Positions 11,512-23,517 of a stretch of DNA of 64,000 nucleotides are shown here, in pieces. How positions within the stretch are numbered: position 1 is the first letter of the stretch; every line of letters begins with the position of its first letter. The notes under the pieces were generated by a model. That model ran no database searches. It was not told the DNA's origin and saw nothing but the letters and a program-made list of their open reading frames with translations. A program made the translations under genes and the position numbers. Origin of the DNA: Heloderma charlesbogerti (taxonomy: Eukaryota; Chordata; Lepidosauria; Squamata; Helodermatidae); assembly GCA_026122225.1 (NCBI GenBank), contig JANEZZ010001678.1:620001-684000 (forward strand), in the 5' to 3' direction.

Positions 11512-11637
11512 ACCAGCCTTCCCCAACGTGGTGCCCTCCCATTATCCTTAGCCAGTACAGCCGATGGCAGTGCTGGCTGAGGATGATGGGATTTGTAGTC
11601 CAACAAATCTAGAGGGCACCACAATGGTGAAAGCTGC
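11512..11637. repeat. Palindromic repeat with GGTGCCCTCC ends
   Basis: The left end has CAACGTGGTGCCCTCC and the right end AGAGGGCACCACAATGG, roughly complementary. GATGGGATTTGTAGTCCAAC lies inside the right arm. A half copy lies at 16127-16213. MITE-like, family not named. Confidence 0.6.
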
Positions 11638-13040
11638 ATTGAACAGACTGTCATTTGTAAGTCCAGCAATGTAATGTTTTTCATAGAATGCAAGAGCTCT
11701 AGATGCCACACGAACTCTGTTGGAAAAAGAACTGTAGACTTTCATTACAGTTTTGGAAATCCCAAGTCAGTGATCACAAGGGAGGAAAAAGTGAGCAACC
11801 TGTTGCAAGATCCTTTAATATAGATGAGCACAGTCTCTCAGATCCAATAGGAAAAGCTATCTAAACCTGGAACACTAGAAGCAAGACAGAACTTCTGGAT
11901 TGAACAACCTAACACCTCACGATCTTAGCATGGATGGTAATACTTAGACTTTCACCTGTGCTTTTAGTTCTTTTTGAAATCTTTCTTGCACTAATATATC
12001 AAATGCCACTTTCTGGAGAATTCTTTCCTCCTTCAGCATTCTTAAAACTATCAACTTGGCTCCCAGTGCCTAGTTTGACATCCAACTGTGTTATTGTCAA
12101 AACTGAATAGATCATGCTAGGAACTACTGCTTGTTCACGTAGGCATGATCCAGCCAAAGTTAAGTACTTTCAAGTCCTACTGATTTCATAAAGAAAATTA
12201 AGCACATGCTGAACAGTGCAATCCTAAACATACTTACTCAAAAGTACATCCAACTGTGTTCAGTGGGGCTTACTTCCTAACAAGGATGTTTAGATTGCAG
12301 TCTGCATATCTCCCATTGAAATCAATGGGACTTAAAATGTCTAAATTTGGCTGGATCGTGGTGTGTGTTTGTACGACCTATTATGTGTATTGATATCAAT
12401 ATCTCCACATACATTCTGTAATAAATATGATCTTTAAAATCAACACAAAGAATGGCTGATTTTGTAATACTAGTTAAATAGCATGTTGGCAATTATAACA
12501 AAGTCTAAATAAAACGTAATTTGCCAAGAACGCACTAGGGTCGGGGGGACCATGTCCTGTGCTAAATTCATGGCTGTAGTATGATATCTGACCAGTAGAG
12601 GGCAGACATAACCTAACTAATCTATAGTACTTCCGTCTTCTGTCTTAAGGAACAGTGGATCAGATCACTTGTAACATAACGGTTTCCCTATTGCGCAAGA
12701 AGAATAAAGAAACAAAGCCGCTAAGGTTAAATGTCTTCTTGGCTCCATAACTTCATTGACATGAATAAAAGTTCAAGCTTAGCCATTTTCAATAAAACAT
12801 ACCACTTTATGGAAACAGTTGTACCATATATACGCCAAAGACTATATTCTCTGCTCTAGAAATATGTAACTTACTTATATTATTCACCAGTTAATAAATG
12901 TATTAACTTAGGAGTGTTAAAATGTAGATGGTATGTAGGTGCTACCATGGCCTCCTTCATTCTGAGAAGGCATGCTAGGAGAGGAAACTATTACAACTGT
13001 GCGGTCTGGAATCCTCTCAGCAGAAAACCAAAAGCTAGGT
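11638..13040. other. Intergenic stretch downstream of the gamma-B exon
   Basis: Holds one short palindromic repeat (12213-12322, TGCAATCCTAAACATACTTA to AGATTGCAGTC). No constant exon of the gamma cluster is recognisable here or anywhere down to position 1. Confidence 0.5.
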
Positions 13041-13062
13041 CTTTAATTATACTCCTGTAATT

Positions 13063-13070
13063 CTCACCTG
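13063..13070 (-). other. Splice donor of gamma-B variable exon
   Basis: On the minus strand the exon ends CAG|GTGAGA, with the last exon base at 13068. The open frame runs only six more codons past it before a stop. This matches the clustered-protocadherin design, where a single large variable exon is spliced to shared constant exons, which are not in the window. Confidence 0.85.
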
Positions 13071-15488
13071 TATCTTGTCATCAGAGCTGAGATTTTTACC
13101 CAGAGACTCATTTCCAATTCCAGAATCATCCGTAGTAAGGGGATTATCTGTGACCACCAATTGGTTTGCGATCTCATTGTGATCTGACTTTGAGGCTAAG
13201 CATACTTCATATGAATATGGCAATGTCAATGTCCCATTATTGTAATTCCAGGGCAATTTGTGTCCCAAGCTAGAGTATAATTCAGTACTGTAGGGCCCAA
13301 ACACTGCTGGGGTTCTCTCTCTCTGACATTTAAGTATTAAAACTGTTATGGCTGTAAAAAGGAATAAAAATGAAACTAAAGCCAAAGCTATTACCAAAAT
13401 GGTGTTCATATCAGACTGATACTTGAAGTCATTTGGCGGTTTGCTCATCTCAGGAAGTGCTTCTTGGAAGTTCTCAGCAAACACCAGATTCAGAGTTACA
13501 GTGGCTGAGAGAGGAGGACTTCCATTATCCTTTACTAAAATGGCCAGTTTTTGCTTCACAGCATCTCTTTGCACAAAGACCCGCGCTGTCCTGACCTCCC
13601 CGGTGTGAAGCCCAAGGGTGAAGAGGGCCGGCTCCATAGCCTGAAATTGATGATAGGAAATCCAAGCATTGTGCCCAGAATCTGCATCCACTGCCACTAC
13701 CTTGGTCACCAAATAGCCTGGTTCTGCAGACCAAGGCACCATCTCAAACGAGGCTGAGCCATTGGCACCTGGTGAAGGATATAGGATCCGGGGGATATTA
13801 TCATTGCGATCCAGAATGAACACCCTCACTGTGGCATTACTACTAAGACAGGGAGAGCCACCATCTTGGGCCTTCACTTGGATCTGAAACTCCCTGAATT
13901 GCTCATAATCGAAGGATCGCTGCGCATAGATCGTTCCAGTCTCCGAGTTAATGGAGACATAAGAGGAGAGAGGCAGCTCCTCAATGTTGCTATTGAGGAT
14001 GGAGTAAGTGATTTGGGCATTGCAACCCAGATCCGTGTCAGAGGCCGAGACTGTGAAAATGGAGGTAACCGAGGGATTGTTTTCTGGTACAAAGACATTG
14101 TAGGTAGGTTCTTCAAATGCAGGAGAATTGTCATTGATATCTGAAATCTGCAGTGAGATGCTTTTGAATGTGGAAAGAGATGGGGTGCCTTTGTCAGTGG
14201 CTGTGACTGTGATGTTATACTCTGAGATTTTTTCTCTGTCCAGGATCCTGTCTGTGAGGAGCTTATAGTAATTGTTAGATGAAGACAGAATTTTAAAAGG
14301 TGTATTACCTTGTATATAGCAAGTAGTCTTCCCACTTTCTCCTTCATCTCTATCATTCACATTGATCAAAGCAATCACAGTTCCTGGTAGAGAGTCCTCA
14401 GGAACTGGAGTAAATACAGATGTTAGCAAAACTTCTGGAGCATTGTCATTCTCATCAAGAACATCAATCTCAACCTTACAATGTGCCAATAATCCACCAC
14501 CATCCTTGGCTTCCACTAACATCATATAGCTTCTTGACTCTTCAAAGTCCAATGGCTCCCTAATTGAAATCACCCCACTTTCTGGGTCCAGGCTAAATTT
14601 CTGGCCAGCTTTAGCAGGGATATTGCTGAAACTATAGCTGATCTGTGCATTGGAACCTTCATCTGTGTCAGAGGCTTTCACCTGTGTCACCAAAGATCCT
14701 TTGGGTACATTCTCCTTTAGGCTGGATTTATAGATTTCCTGAGTGAAAACTGGTGGATTGTCATTGATATCAGTAATATTAATCCATATATGGGTGGTTC
14801 CAGTTTTTAATGGCTCTCCCCCATCCAGGCCTGTAAGGATCAAATGGAGGCTGTGTTCACTTTCCCGGTCCAGTTGTTTTCTTTGCACTAAAAATGGGTA
14901 TTTATTTCCATCTGGACTTTCTTTAACATCCAAGGTGAAGTACTGGTTGGGACTCAGTTGGTAATTTTGGAGAGAATTTACCCCAACATCAGGATCTTCA
15001 GCACTTCCAAGAGGAAATATGGCTCCAATCAAGCTGGATTCACTGATTTCTAGCTTCATACCATCTTTTAAAAAATGTGGCGCATTATCGTTAATATCCT
15101 CTATGTTAACGCTTATGTGAAAAACATTCAGAGGGTTTTCAACCACAATTTCTAAGTTAAGGACACAATGTGGAGATATTCCACAGATTTCTTCTCGATC
15201 TATTCTGTCTCTTACATAGAAACCTCCATGTTCCCCATTCACAGCAAAGAATTGTGCATTAGCTGCAGAAACTATATGGAGCTTCCTCTTCAGCAGGTCC
15301 CTCTTGCTTAGACCCAAATCTGTGACAAGAGTCCCCACAAGAGAGCCCTTCTCCTTTTCCTCAGGAATTGAATACCAAACCTCCTCTGAGAGTGCCAGAG
15401 AGAACAAAGAGAATAACAAGGAAAGCTGTACTTGCCGCCTGAATGGCCAGCTGCTCCATCTCTGTGTGATCTTCGTCCATTTCCTCAT
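13068..15488 (-). CDS. PCDHGB: Protocadherin gamma-B-type variable exon, intact
   Basis: Encodes the whole extracellular, membrane and variable cytoplasmic part of a clustered protocadherin, a neuronal surface protein that acts in homophilic cell recognition. The exon gives 807 residues. A hydrophobic signal peptide covers about residues 15-34. Six cadherin repeats follow, with calcium-binding linkers DINDNAP (131-137), DINDNPP (240-246), DENDNAP (345-351), DINDNSP (450-456) and DRNDNIP (560-566). The EC1 C-X5-C pair is C102/C108. A membrane segment lies at about 696-719. The [13 protein letters not shown] stretch before the membrane and the LPYSY motif in the tail fit gamma-B rather than gamma-A. 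The end is set by a donor, CAG|GTGAGA. The start at 15488 gives the same length as the other full-length gamma-B exon; in-frame ATGs at 15503, 15575 and 15578 are alternatives. No stop or frameshift is seen. The tail is more diverged than in the other gamma-B copies. Confidence 0.93.
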
Positions 15489-15737
15489 TTGCTTTGTTTG
15501 CATTTTTTCTTTTCTTTTGATTCGTGTTTTCAAGTTACTTTCATGCCGCAAGACGTTGTGGTCAGGAACAGGCATCATTACTTGATATTGTCTTAATGGG
15601 GATGGCTCCAGTTTTGGTTGGATGCTGTACTGTTGTCTCTTGATTCTGCCTCCTATCAAATTTGCAGAACCTAACTCAGTAATGATTGCATCAAAATAAA
15701 AGTGAATGGAGCCCTTCTTTCTATCCTTATCCCGCAC

Positions 15738-15768
15738 TGGCCAACAGCGGCACTCTGAGTCTCAGCTG
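15738..15768 (-). promoter_or_regulatory. Protocadherin promoter conserved sequence element (CGCT box)
   Basis: On the minus strand the core reads AGTGCCGCTGTTGGCCAG, about 250 bases upstream of the ATG at 15488. Similar elements sit at the same distance from the other gamma exons in the window. In mammals the clustered-protocadherin promoter element contains a CGCT core and is bound by CTCF; that role is carried over here by similarity. Confidence 0.8.
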
Positions 15769-16126
15769 GAAAACTGCAAGAGCATCTACTGGATCAACAT
15801 GCTGAGAGAGTTCCAGTGGCTGGCAGGATAGCAAAGTTTCTCTCCAGATGGATGCACTGTGTATAGGTTTATACAATTATTTCAGGTGTGTGCATTCCAC
15901 ATTTCTTCCCCTCATTAATAAAGACAGTATTTGTAGGAGTGAGCAGGGATGTGATGAATATAGGAGACATTCTCAAACACTCTGAAGTCAGTGTAATCAT
16001 TACCTTAAACATCACTGGGCTTTGCATCAAGACCTTTATGAACAAAGTTCCCGAGGCACGGGTGTAGCACATGACATTTAATTGAGAGTGTTTCTCTCTC
16101 ACCATCTCTTGTGCCAAACTGCCAGG

Positions 16127-16213
16127 ACAGCCTTTCCCAACTTGGTGCCCTCCAGATGTTTTGGACTACAATTCCCAGCATTTCTGACTACTGGCTATGC
16201 TGGCTGGGGCTGA
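16127..16213. repeat. Half copy of the GGTGCCCTCC palindromic repeat
   Basis: Reads CTTGGTGCCCTCCAGATG, then TGGACTACAATTCCCAGCA and GCTGGCTGGGGCTGA. It matches the left arm and centre of the element at 11512-11637, but the right arm is missing. Confidence 0.6.
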
Positions 16214-17504
16214 GAGGGAAAATAACTGAACGAAGACAGCATGCACAGGAAAGGAGATTTACATTTTGCCAGCGCTGTGCCAAAGCCCCCACCTCTGTCT
16301 GAACCTGGAACAACTGTGGTGGAGTACTGGTGGGGGACATTATGAAGACCTGCTGTATGGGGAACAATCGCAATTTCTGAATCCGCATCACTTGATTTCC
16401 TAGGAACTTGCCTGTCATAATTCTGCAATACTTTCTGCATCAATTTTATTTTCAGCCTTATATGCCACTCTGTCTAGAGAGGCTGAGGATAGGTAACAAT
16501 TTTATATGAACAGCAAAAGATAATTGTAGCCCTGTTTACAAAATCACACAGTTTGGGCTAGCAAATGTATGACTGAGCTGTAAGATCTTGCAGCGCCTTA
16601 CATGATTTTTTTCTCTCTCCAGGATTTATGAACCTAATTTGGCTGAAAGTGTGCAATATTGGTCCCACACTAAACTTTTGTTGTTGTTGAGAAGGTGGTG
16701 GAATACATGTCAGAGTTACATATTTAGTTTTTAAACTGTATTCTCCTTTCAGGTTTTGCCACAAATTGCTTTGATTTTGATCTATTCTAAATTAAACTGC
16801 AGCACATCCAATCCTTTCAATGAACCAACTTAATATTTACAAACAGTAGATTAGATGTTTCACATGTGATGCATCTACCAATTTACAAAATTATTCACTA
16901 TAATCTCAGTCCAACTGGGATGCTGTTCTACAGCTAGGGCTGTTTGTGCATAACCCAGTCACAAAATCTGTAATCACATCTATACAATAATTTATTTATC
17001 AATCACCTTCCTAATTGCTGATTGATGCAACAGCAGATTTTCTGACAGCTAGACAGAGGAGGAGCCCTGTGTGCAGCATCTATTTGTGCACATGGTTCAT
17101 CATTCTGAAGAAATGGACAGATGCCTCCTGAAGTACATCCCTTCATTGAAGCATGAGGGAAGAACCATAGCTCTGAGGTAGAGCACATACTTTGCATGTA
17201 AAAGGTCCCAGGTTCAAACTCCAGTTGAAAAGAATTGCAGGAAGCACCAGGGGGAATGGTTTACTAACAATATTGCCCAGAACAAACAAACCAAATATGG
17301 ACCAAGAAAAAGGACATGAAAATTATTGGTGGAGGAATATTTTCAAAGAGGATTTTTTTTTGGAAAAGTTTTCAGGAACAGATACCTACCATAAATCTCA
17401 AAACAGAAAAAAAAATCACCTATGTGTATTTTATGCCTTTCAATACGATTTCACAAGGTCTTGCCAGACACTATTAAATACAAATTATACTTAAAAGCCC
17501 ATTG
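16214..17504. other. Intergenic stretch, mostly unrecognised
   Basis: A SINE-like piece with GAGGTAGAGCACATACTTTG and AGGTCCCAGGTTCAAAC lies at 17172-17222 and resembles a tRNA-type B box. Nothing else identified. Confidence 0.4.
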
Positions 17505-18705
17505 TCTCTCAAGGCTGACCGGGCAACATATTAGAAAAGTTTCCCTTTGGAATTCTGAAATGGCTCTTCCTAGGGACTGTGGCCAGAGAACTTGCATGAC
17601 AGCAGGAGTGGAGAAAATAATGGACTACATAAATACCCACAAACTGACACTGGAACGCCTCTGAAATTTACACTTCCTGAGTCAAATACTGAGTATTTTT
17701 CTGCTTGAGAAATCTAAGCTCCAATAAGATATGGAGGAAAGTGAAGAACAAAAAGGAGGTTGAGGCTACTGAAATCACCAAGTAGAGGGCAAGGCTTTAC
17801 TGGGGGTCTGCAGAAACTGAGATATTGGTTAAATCAGTCAGTATGTCAGGGATGTTGTCCGCCAGCACCACAGAAATGGTGATCGAGGCAGAGAGGTGGC
17901 TGCCCATTATCCTTCACTAAAACCACCATTTTTTTTGTTTGAGAACTTTCTTGTCCAGAAAGAAACAGGTAGTCCTGGGGCATCTCTACACCAGCCTAAA
18001 ATCCTGCATTTAAAACGGGGCTTTCTGCTTCCATTTTAAATGCAGGATCACAATGATTCCCTTTGTCACCCACTTCCTTTCCCCCTCCCCTTTCCCCCTC
18101 CTTCTCCCTGTATCTGAATCTTCCATTACTGTTCATTGATCTTGCTCCTCTTCTTGCCACTTTTCCTCTTTTCTCAGAGAGAACTCAAGTGGAACACAAT
18201 GGGATAATTTGATAGCTCATTATCTGTGATTTATTTAAAAAATGGAACAATGGGCATTTAGTGCAGGAGACACCTTGGAGGTTCATGGCGTCATGTAAAC
18301 AGCCTGCAAACTTCCGTGAGGGAGCAATCGCAGGATAAAAGCTCCATGTGAAGAAAGCCCTGATCTCTCCAGTATGAAGTCTCATGGTGAAAAGCCCTGG
18401 CTCTGTGGCCTTGGTTAACAGTTAAAAGAAACAGCCATCTTGATTAGAATCTTCATCCACAGCCACCACCTTCGTGACCCAGCTCAGACGAGCAAGGGGC
18501 CAGCTCCACCCCAGTGGAGCCATCGGTGGGAGTGGCCGGGTACAAGATTTCTGGAGCGTTATCATTCTGGTCCAGGATGAAGAGAGTCACTAAGATGTTG
18601 GAGCTGGGAGGTGGGGAGCCTCCATCTTGGGCCACTGCATGGAACTGAATCTCCTGAAACTCTTCAGAATCAAAGGAGTGCAAGGCATAAATAACCTCTG
18701 TGCAA
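17505..18705 (-). pseudogene. Protocadherin gamma-A-type variable exon relic, split by a MITE
   Basis: This is the 3' half of a gamma-A-type exon. From 18705 down, the minus strand encodes the end of EC5 ([19 protein letters not shown]), EC6 pieces, and then, below 17978, the EC6 end, membrane region and tail (remnants matching the intact gamma-A tail, such as the segment before the SFPKG-like motif near 17540-17570). Several frameshifts and stops interrupt it. An insertion of about 380 bases (17979-18357) interrupts the EC6 coding sequence. Nothing resembling EC1-EC4 or a promoter element was found above 18705, so the 5' half is deleted or replaced. It cannot encode a protein. Confidence 0.82.
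17979..18357. mobile_element. MITE-like insertion in the gamma-A relic
   Basis: Homology to the other gamma-A exons stops after GTCCTG at 17978 and resumes with CCTGATCTCTCC at about 18357. The insert's left end (GGGCATCTCTACACC) is similar to the reverse complement of its right end (GGCTTTCTTCACATG), and both arms carry ATCCTGC farther in. A 3-4 base CTG/CCTG repeat at the junctions may be the target duplication. An inner palindrome of ATCCTGCATTTAAAA and its complement lies at 18001-18049. It resembles a non-autonomous DNA transposon; the superfamily is uncertain. Confidence 0.62.
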
Positions 18706-19879
18706 AGAGGTAGGAAGAGAAATGGAAATCGCCAGCACCAAAACAGGCTCTCCTGCCATCCCCCCACCCTATTCCCACCATGTCAGCCCCCACTTTGCCC
18801 CCACCCCCATTGCTGCCTGCCCTCTGGCTTGGGTACAGACCATCTCCTGGCACACCCTTCCCACGATGCCTGGCTCTGAGTAAGATCCAACATACAGCTT
18901 GGGTTGATGTGCCTGGCCTTGCCCACTGAACCTTTTTTTCTTTGAACAACAGCTGACTGATGCCCATGACATTTTACAAACCATTTTTGAAACTCAGTTT
19001 TGATGATTTCTAAAGCCCCATCTTATATGGCATTGGGAGTGCTATTGGACAAAAAGCCAAAAGCCCCCTTGATGCATGGCACTTGTCTCATGGTTCTTTG
19101 GAACTTGTATTACAGGATGAGTCTACAGGTGTTTCAGGCAAACCATTTATGGGATCTCCCCTCTTCCCACTGAACAGTCTGAACAGGCCCACTGAACAGT
19201 CCTGTCCCAACTAGTGGAAAACAAGCGGCCTGTGTGGGGGCTGGGGATTTTATGCATATAGCACCGAGGGTGTCCCTCTGCCCTATTTCCATGTGCAAAC
19301 TGCTTTTGCTGGTTTTCAAGATATTATTAATTAGTAAGGAGGTGTATCAGTTGAAAGGGCCATTTCCTTATCTCCTGACTGATAAAACCCTTTAGCAACA
19401 TCTTAAAAGGAATTTCTAAGCAACACTGTTTCAAGTCAGTTTGCTACGTTATCTAATACAAGTGAATATATCAAAAGCTGTTGGCTATTCAGATTGTTAT
19501 AAATGCCTATTTGAATGGAAATATTTGGGCACCCCATTCTGAAACATACATTGACGTGACAGGAAGTCCAACAGATTTCAATGGACTTTACTTCTAATTA
19601 AATATGTGTAGGATCACAGCTAATGAAAATCAGAGCTACTTATAGGAAACAATGAGACAGAAAAATATAAAAGAAATGATTCATAATGAACTCAGTGGGC
19701 TGGATAGTGGAACACGAGTCACTTCAGTAAGAGGCCCCCACCTCCTTGCCTCTCTATAAGGCTGTTCACTCATTATGAATCCACATGGAAAGTGCACCCA
19801 TGGGGAGGGGTCCCTGACTGTGCGGGGTTCCCGACAGGGTGGAGAGCCTGTGTGTACACCTGCGCATACAGAGGCTCAT
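18706..19879. other. Intergenic stretch, no gene recognised
   Basis: Sequence next to the gamma-A relic where the missing 5' half should be; it shows no cadherin motif on any frame. A short palindromic-family relic (TTTCAATGGACTTTACTTC) lies at 19555-19622. Confidence 0.45.
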
Positions 19880-21476
19880 CTTTCCAACATGAGAAGTTGG
19901 GGTGGGGGCAGAGAGTGTGCCTGAACTGATATTTTCAGGAACAGAATCTGAGGAACCCAGGCAAATAATAGCGCCAAGGGATGAAGTTGTAGATCTTATT
20001 GAAAAACTGAAAGCAAACAAATCACTGGATCCAGACGGTATCCAGCTAAGAGATCTTAAAGCACGCAGATGTGAAATTGCTTATCTTCTGACAAAAAATA
20101 TGCAACATGTCCCTAAGATCAGTCTCTGTGCCAGAGGACTGGAGAGTGGCAAATGTAACACCCATTTTTAAAAAGGGATCCGGGGGCGATAAGGGTAATT
20201 ACAGACTGGTTAGCTTAATGTCTGTTCTGGGTAAATTGATCGAAAGTGTTATTAAAGATAGCATTATTAAGTGTATAGACGGACAAATCCTGCTGAAGAA
20301 AAATCAACATGGCATCTACAAATGTGAAGTCCTGTCTCTTTTAGAGTTGTTAGAGAGTGTCAACAAACATGTGAATAGGGGGATCTGGTAGACATTGTTT
20401 AATTGGACTTTTAAAAGGCTTTTGACAAAGTCTCTCAACAACCTAGCAGGCTAATTTCCCATGCTTTTTAACTTGTTCATAAATTATATCAAGTTGGGTG
20501 TGAGCAGTGAGGTGACCAAAGTTTGCTGATGACACCAAATTATTTAGGGTGGTTAGAACAAAAAGAGGCAGTGAAGAGCTCCTGAATGATCTCTCCAAAC
20601 TGGGGGAATGGACATTAAAATGGCAAAAGCAGTTCAATGTACACAAGTGTACAGTGATTCACATTGGGTCCAAAAAAAAAAAAAATCTAACTTTACATAT
20701 ATGTTGATGGGAACTGAGCTGGTGATGTTTGACCAGGAAAGCAATGTTAGGTTGTAGTTACGAGAGGAATCAAAAATAAAACTGGCAATTTCATAATGTC
20801 TTTATACAAATCTATGGCATGACCACACTTGGAATACTGCATACAATTCTAGTTATCCCCCCCCCCCCCCGCCACGCTATTGTAGAGCTGCAAAAATGTG
20901 CAACCAAATTGATCCAGGGGCTGGAGCAAATCCCCAGTGAGGAAAGGTTACAATGTTCAGGATCTTTTAGCTTAGGGAAAAAAGTGAGTAAGGGGTGACA
21001 CAGAGGTGTCTACAATTATGCATAGTGTGGAGAAAGTGGAATGGAGACATTTTCTCCCTCTCTCTTAATAGTAGAATCCGGGGTCATCCAATGAAGCTGT
21101 GTGGGTGGGAGATTCAGGACAGATAAAAGAAAATACTTCTTCACACAGCATATGGTTAAACTTTGGAATTTGCTACCTCAGGCTGCAGTGATGGCCAACA
21201 ACATGAAGAGCTTTAAAGGGGGATTACACAAATGTATAGAAGATAAGGATATCAATGACTACTACTCATGATGGCTATATATTACCTCCAGCATCAGAGG
21301 CAGGATGCCTCTGTATACCAGTTCCCAGGGAACACAACTGGGAGGTACTGTTGCCATCCTGTTCTGTTTGTGAGTTTCCTGTGGGCAGCTGGTTGGCCAC
21401 TGTGGGAACAGAATGCTGGACTGGACGGACCTTTGGTCTGATCCAGGAGGCTCTTCTGATGTTGCTATGTTGTTAG
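19880..21476 (+). mobile_element. CR1-clade LINE, broken copy
   Basis: Plus-strand reading gives reverse transcriptase N-terminal blocks: SLDPDGIQ near 20020, then VPEDWRVANVTPIFKKGSGG and GNYRLVSLMSVLGKLIE (20120-20240). The rest is broken by frameshifts. Text such as GATGACACCAAATTATTTAG near 20528 is the relic of the F/YADDTK region. The 3' end (21400-21476) has TGCTGGACTGGACGGACC and CTGATCCAGGAGGCTCTTCT, the usual CR1-like tail before a short repeat. The C run at 20857-20870 interrupts it. Confidence 0.78.
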
Positions 21477-21479
21477 CTG

Positions 21480-22138
21480 TAGATTCTTTGATATCAACTA
21501 CTCATAGTAACATTGTAATACATTTTTCAAACAAGGAAGGAAATATGCTGTCAACAATTAGGTATCCAGCTAACTAGAGATACACACAGCATGCCAGATG
21601 ATACCAATGTACCAAAGGCCAAAACATCCCCCTAACACCTAACACCAATGTACCTTAATTTACAATGTACCTTAATTTAATTTAAGCAAAACTGTGGACA
21701 TGAGGTCTAAGTCATAAGCTGAAGGATACAAGCATTCAATACTCTGGGCCATGGGTCTGAAGCATACAGTACAAATTCTGAAAAATGTATATGACTGAAA
21801 ACTTTCATTTATTTAAATAATGATCACCTAGTGTGGGAATATGGAGAGCAGATTTTTAAAAATGCAGATACACAGCTACAAAATACATGACTGCTAGTGC
21901 TAAGTAGGGAAGTATGGATTTTGTAAAATCCATTCTGTCCGCCTTTTGTGGATGGTCAGGTACCTTCCACTCCATTGTCCACTTATTGACATAATTGGAT
22001 TCTTTCCAATTTCTCAATTTTGCACAAATTTCCCCCAAAATGTGCAAATCCCAGCCCCCCACGCATTTTCATGCTTTAGCCTATGGGGTAAATGCGCATT
22101 TCCGGCCAGTGTTTATTATTTTACATATTTTTCTATGA
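21480..22138. other. Intergenic stretch, no gene recognised
   Basis: AT-rich DNA between two CR1 copies. The tandem-like TGTACCTTAATTTA (21650-21685) is the only local repeat noticed. Confidence 0.4.
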
Positions 22139-23517
22139 CTAGAATCATAGAATCATAGAATAGTAGGGTTGGAAGGGGCCTACAAGGCCATTGAGTCCAA
22201 CCCCCTGCTCAATGCAGGAATCCAAGTCAGAGCATCCCTGACAGATGGCTGTCCAGCCTCGTCTTGAATGCCTCCAGTGTGGGAGAGCCCACCACCTCCC
22301 CAGGTAATTGGTTCCATTGTCATATTGCTCTTACAGTCAGGACGTTTTTCCTGATGTTCAGCCAGAATCTGGCTTCCTGTCACTTGAGCCCATTATTCCG
22401 TTTCCTGCACTCTGGGATGATCAAAAAGAGATCCTGGCCTTCTTCTCTGTGACAACCTTTCAAGTACTTGAAGAGTGCTATCATATCTCCCCTCAGTCTT
22501 CTCTTCTCAAGGCTAAACATGCCCAGTTCTTTCAGTCTCTCTTCATAGGGCTTTGTTTCCAGTCCCCTGATCATCTTTGTTGCCCTCCACTGAACCCTCT
22601 CCAGTTTGTCTGCATCCTTCTTAAAGTGTGGTGCCCAGAACTGGACACAGTACCCCAGATGAGGCCTAACCAGTGCTGAGTAGAGGGGAACTAGTACTAC
22701 CTGGGATTTGGAAGCTATGCTTCTATGAATGCAGCCCAAAAGAGCATTTGCCTTTTTTGCAGCCACATCACATTGTTGGCTCAGCTTGTGATCGACAACA
22801 ATTCCAAGATCCTTCTCGCTTGTAGTGTTGTTGAGCCACATATCCCCCATCTTGTAACTGTGCATTTGGTTTCTTTTTCCTAGATGCAGAAGTTGGCATT
22901 TATCCCTATTAAATGTCATTCTGTTGTTTTCTGCCCAGCGCTCCAGTCTATCCAGATCACTTTGAATTTTGTTTCTGTCTTCCAAAGTAATAGCTATCTC
23001 GCCCAATTTTGTGTCATCTGTAAATTTGATCAGCATTCCTTGCACCTCCTCCTCCAAGTCATTAATAAAAATGTTGAAGAGCACTGGGCCCAGGACTGAG
23101 CCCTGCGGTACCCCACTTGTTACCTCTCCCCAGTTTGAGAAGGTCCCATTGATGAGCACTCTTTGAGTCCGATTCTGTAGCCAACTGTGGATCCACTGGA
23201 TCGTTGTTTCATCTAGCCCACTTTGAGCTAGTTTACTCATCAGGATATCATGGGGCACTCTGTCGAAAGCTTTGCTGAAGTCGAGGTATATGATGTCTAC
23301 AGCATTCCCACGGTCTACAAGGGAGGTTACTTGACTCCCTTCAAAAATCATTTTTTAAAAATTTTTTGATCAAAAAATGAGATCAGATTCGTCTGGCAGG
23401 ACTTGTTTTTGACAAATCCATGTTGGCTTCGAGTAATCACGGCATTGTTTTCAAGGTGCTTCCAGATGGATTGCTTTATCATCTGCTCCAGAATTTTCCC
23501 AGGGACTAGATTTGCTT
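22139..23517 (-). mobile_element. CR1 LINE with a 323-codon reverse transcriptase reading frame
   Basis: A 5'-truncated CR1 on the minus strand. Its frame (22380-23351) runs DIIYLDFSKAFDRVPHDIL, GVPQGSVLGPVLFNIFIND, then FTDDTKL, CQLLHLGKRNQ, LGYCVQFWAPHFKKD and KRRLRGDMIALFKYLKG. The catalytic box reads FTDD where CR1 has FADD. The 3' end (22139-22165) is the CR1 hallmark: ATTCTATGATTCTATGATTC on the minus strand. The far 5' part (23352-23517) is out of frame. The element lies between the gamma-A relic and the gamma-A pseudogene. Confidence 0.9.

Noticed and set aside
13423..15585. Open frames on the plus strand opposite the gamma-B exon
   Set aside because: They are shadows of the cadherin coding sequence; translations show no domain and the minus-strand frame is unambiguous.
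17172..17222. A tRNA gene (B-box-like GGTTCAAACTC)
   Set aside because: No cloverleaf with acceptor stem could be drawn; it fits a SINE head better. The same holds for the pieces at 40840-40890 and 63447-63520.
19140..19205. A promoter element for the gamma-A relic (ACTGAACAGTC repeats)
   Set aside because: It lacks the CGCT core and the conserved flanks, and the 5' half of the exon is absent.
22380..23351. A host gene of 323 codons
   Set aside because: It is a CR1 reverse transcriptase with the CR1 3' repeat; the frame is truncated and its catalytic box is altered.
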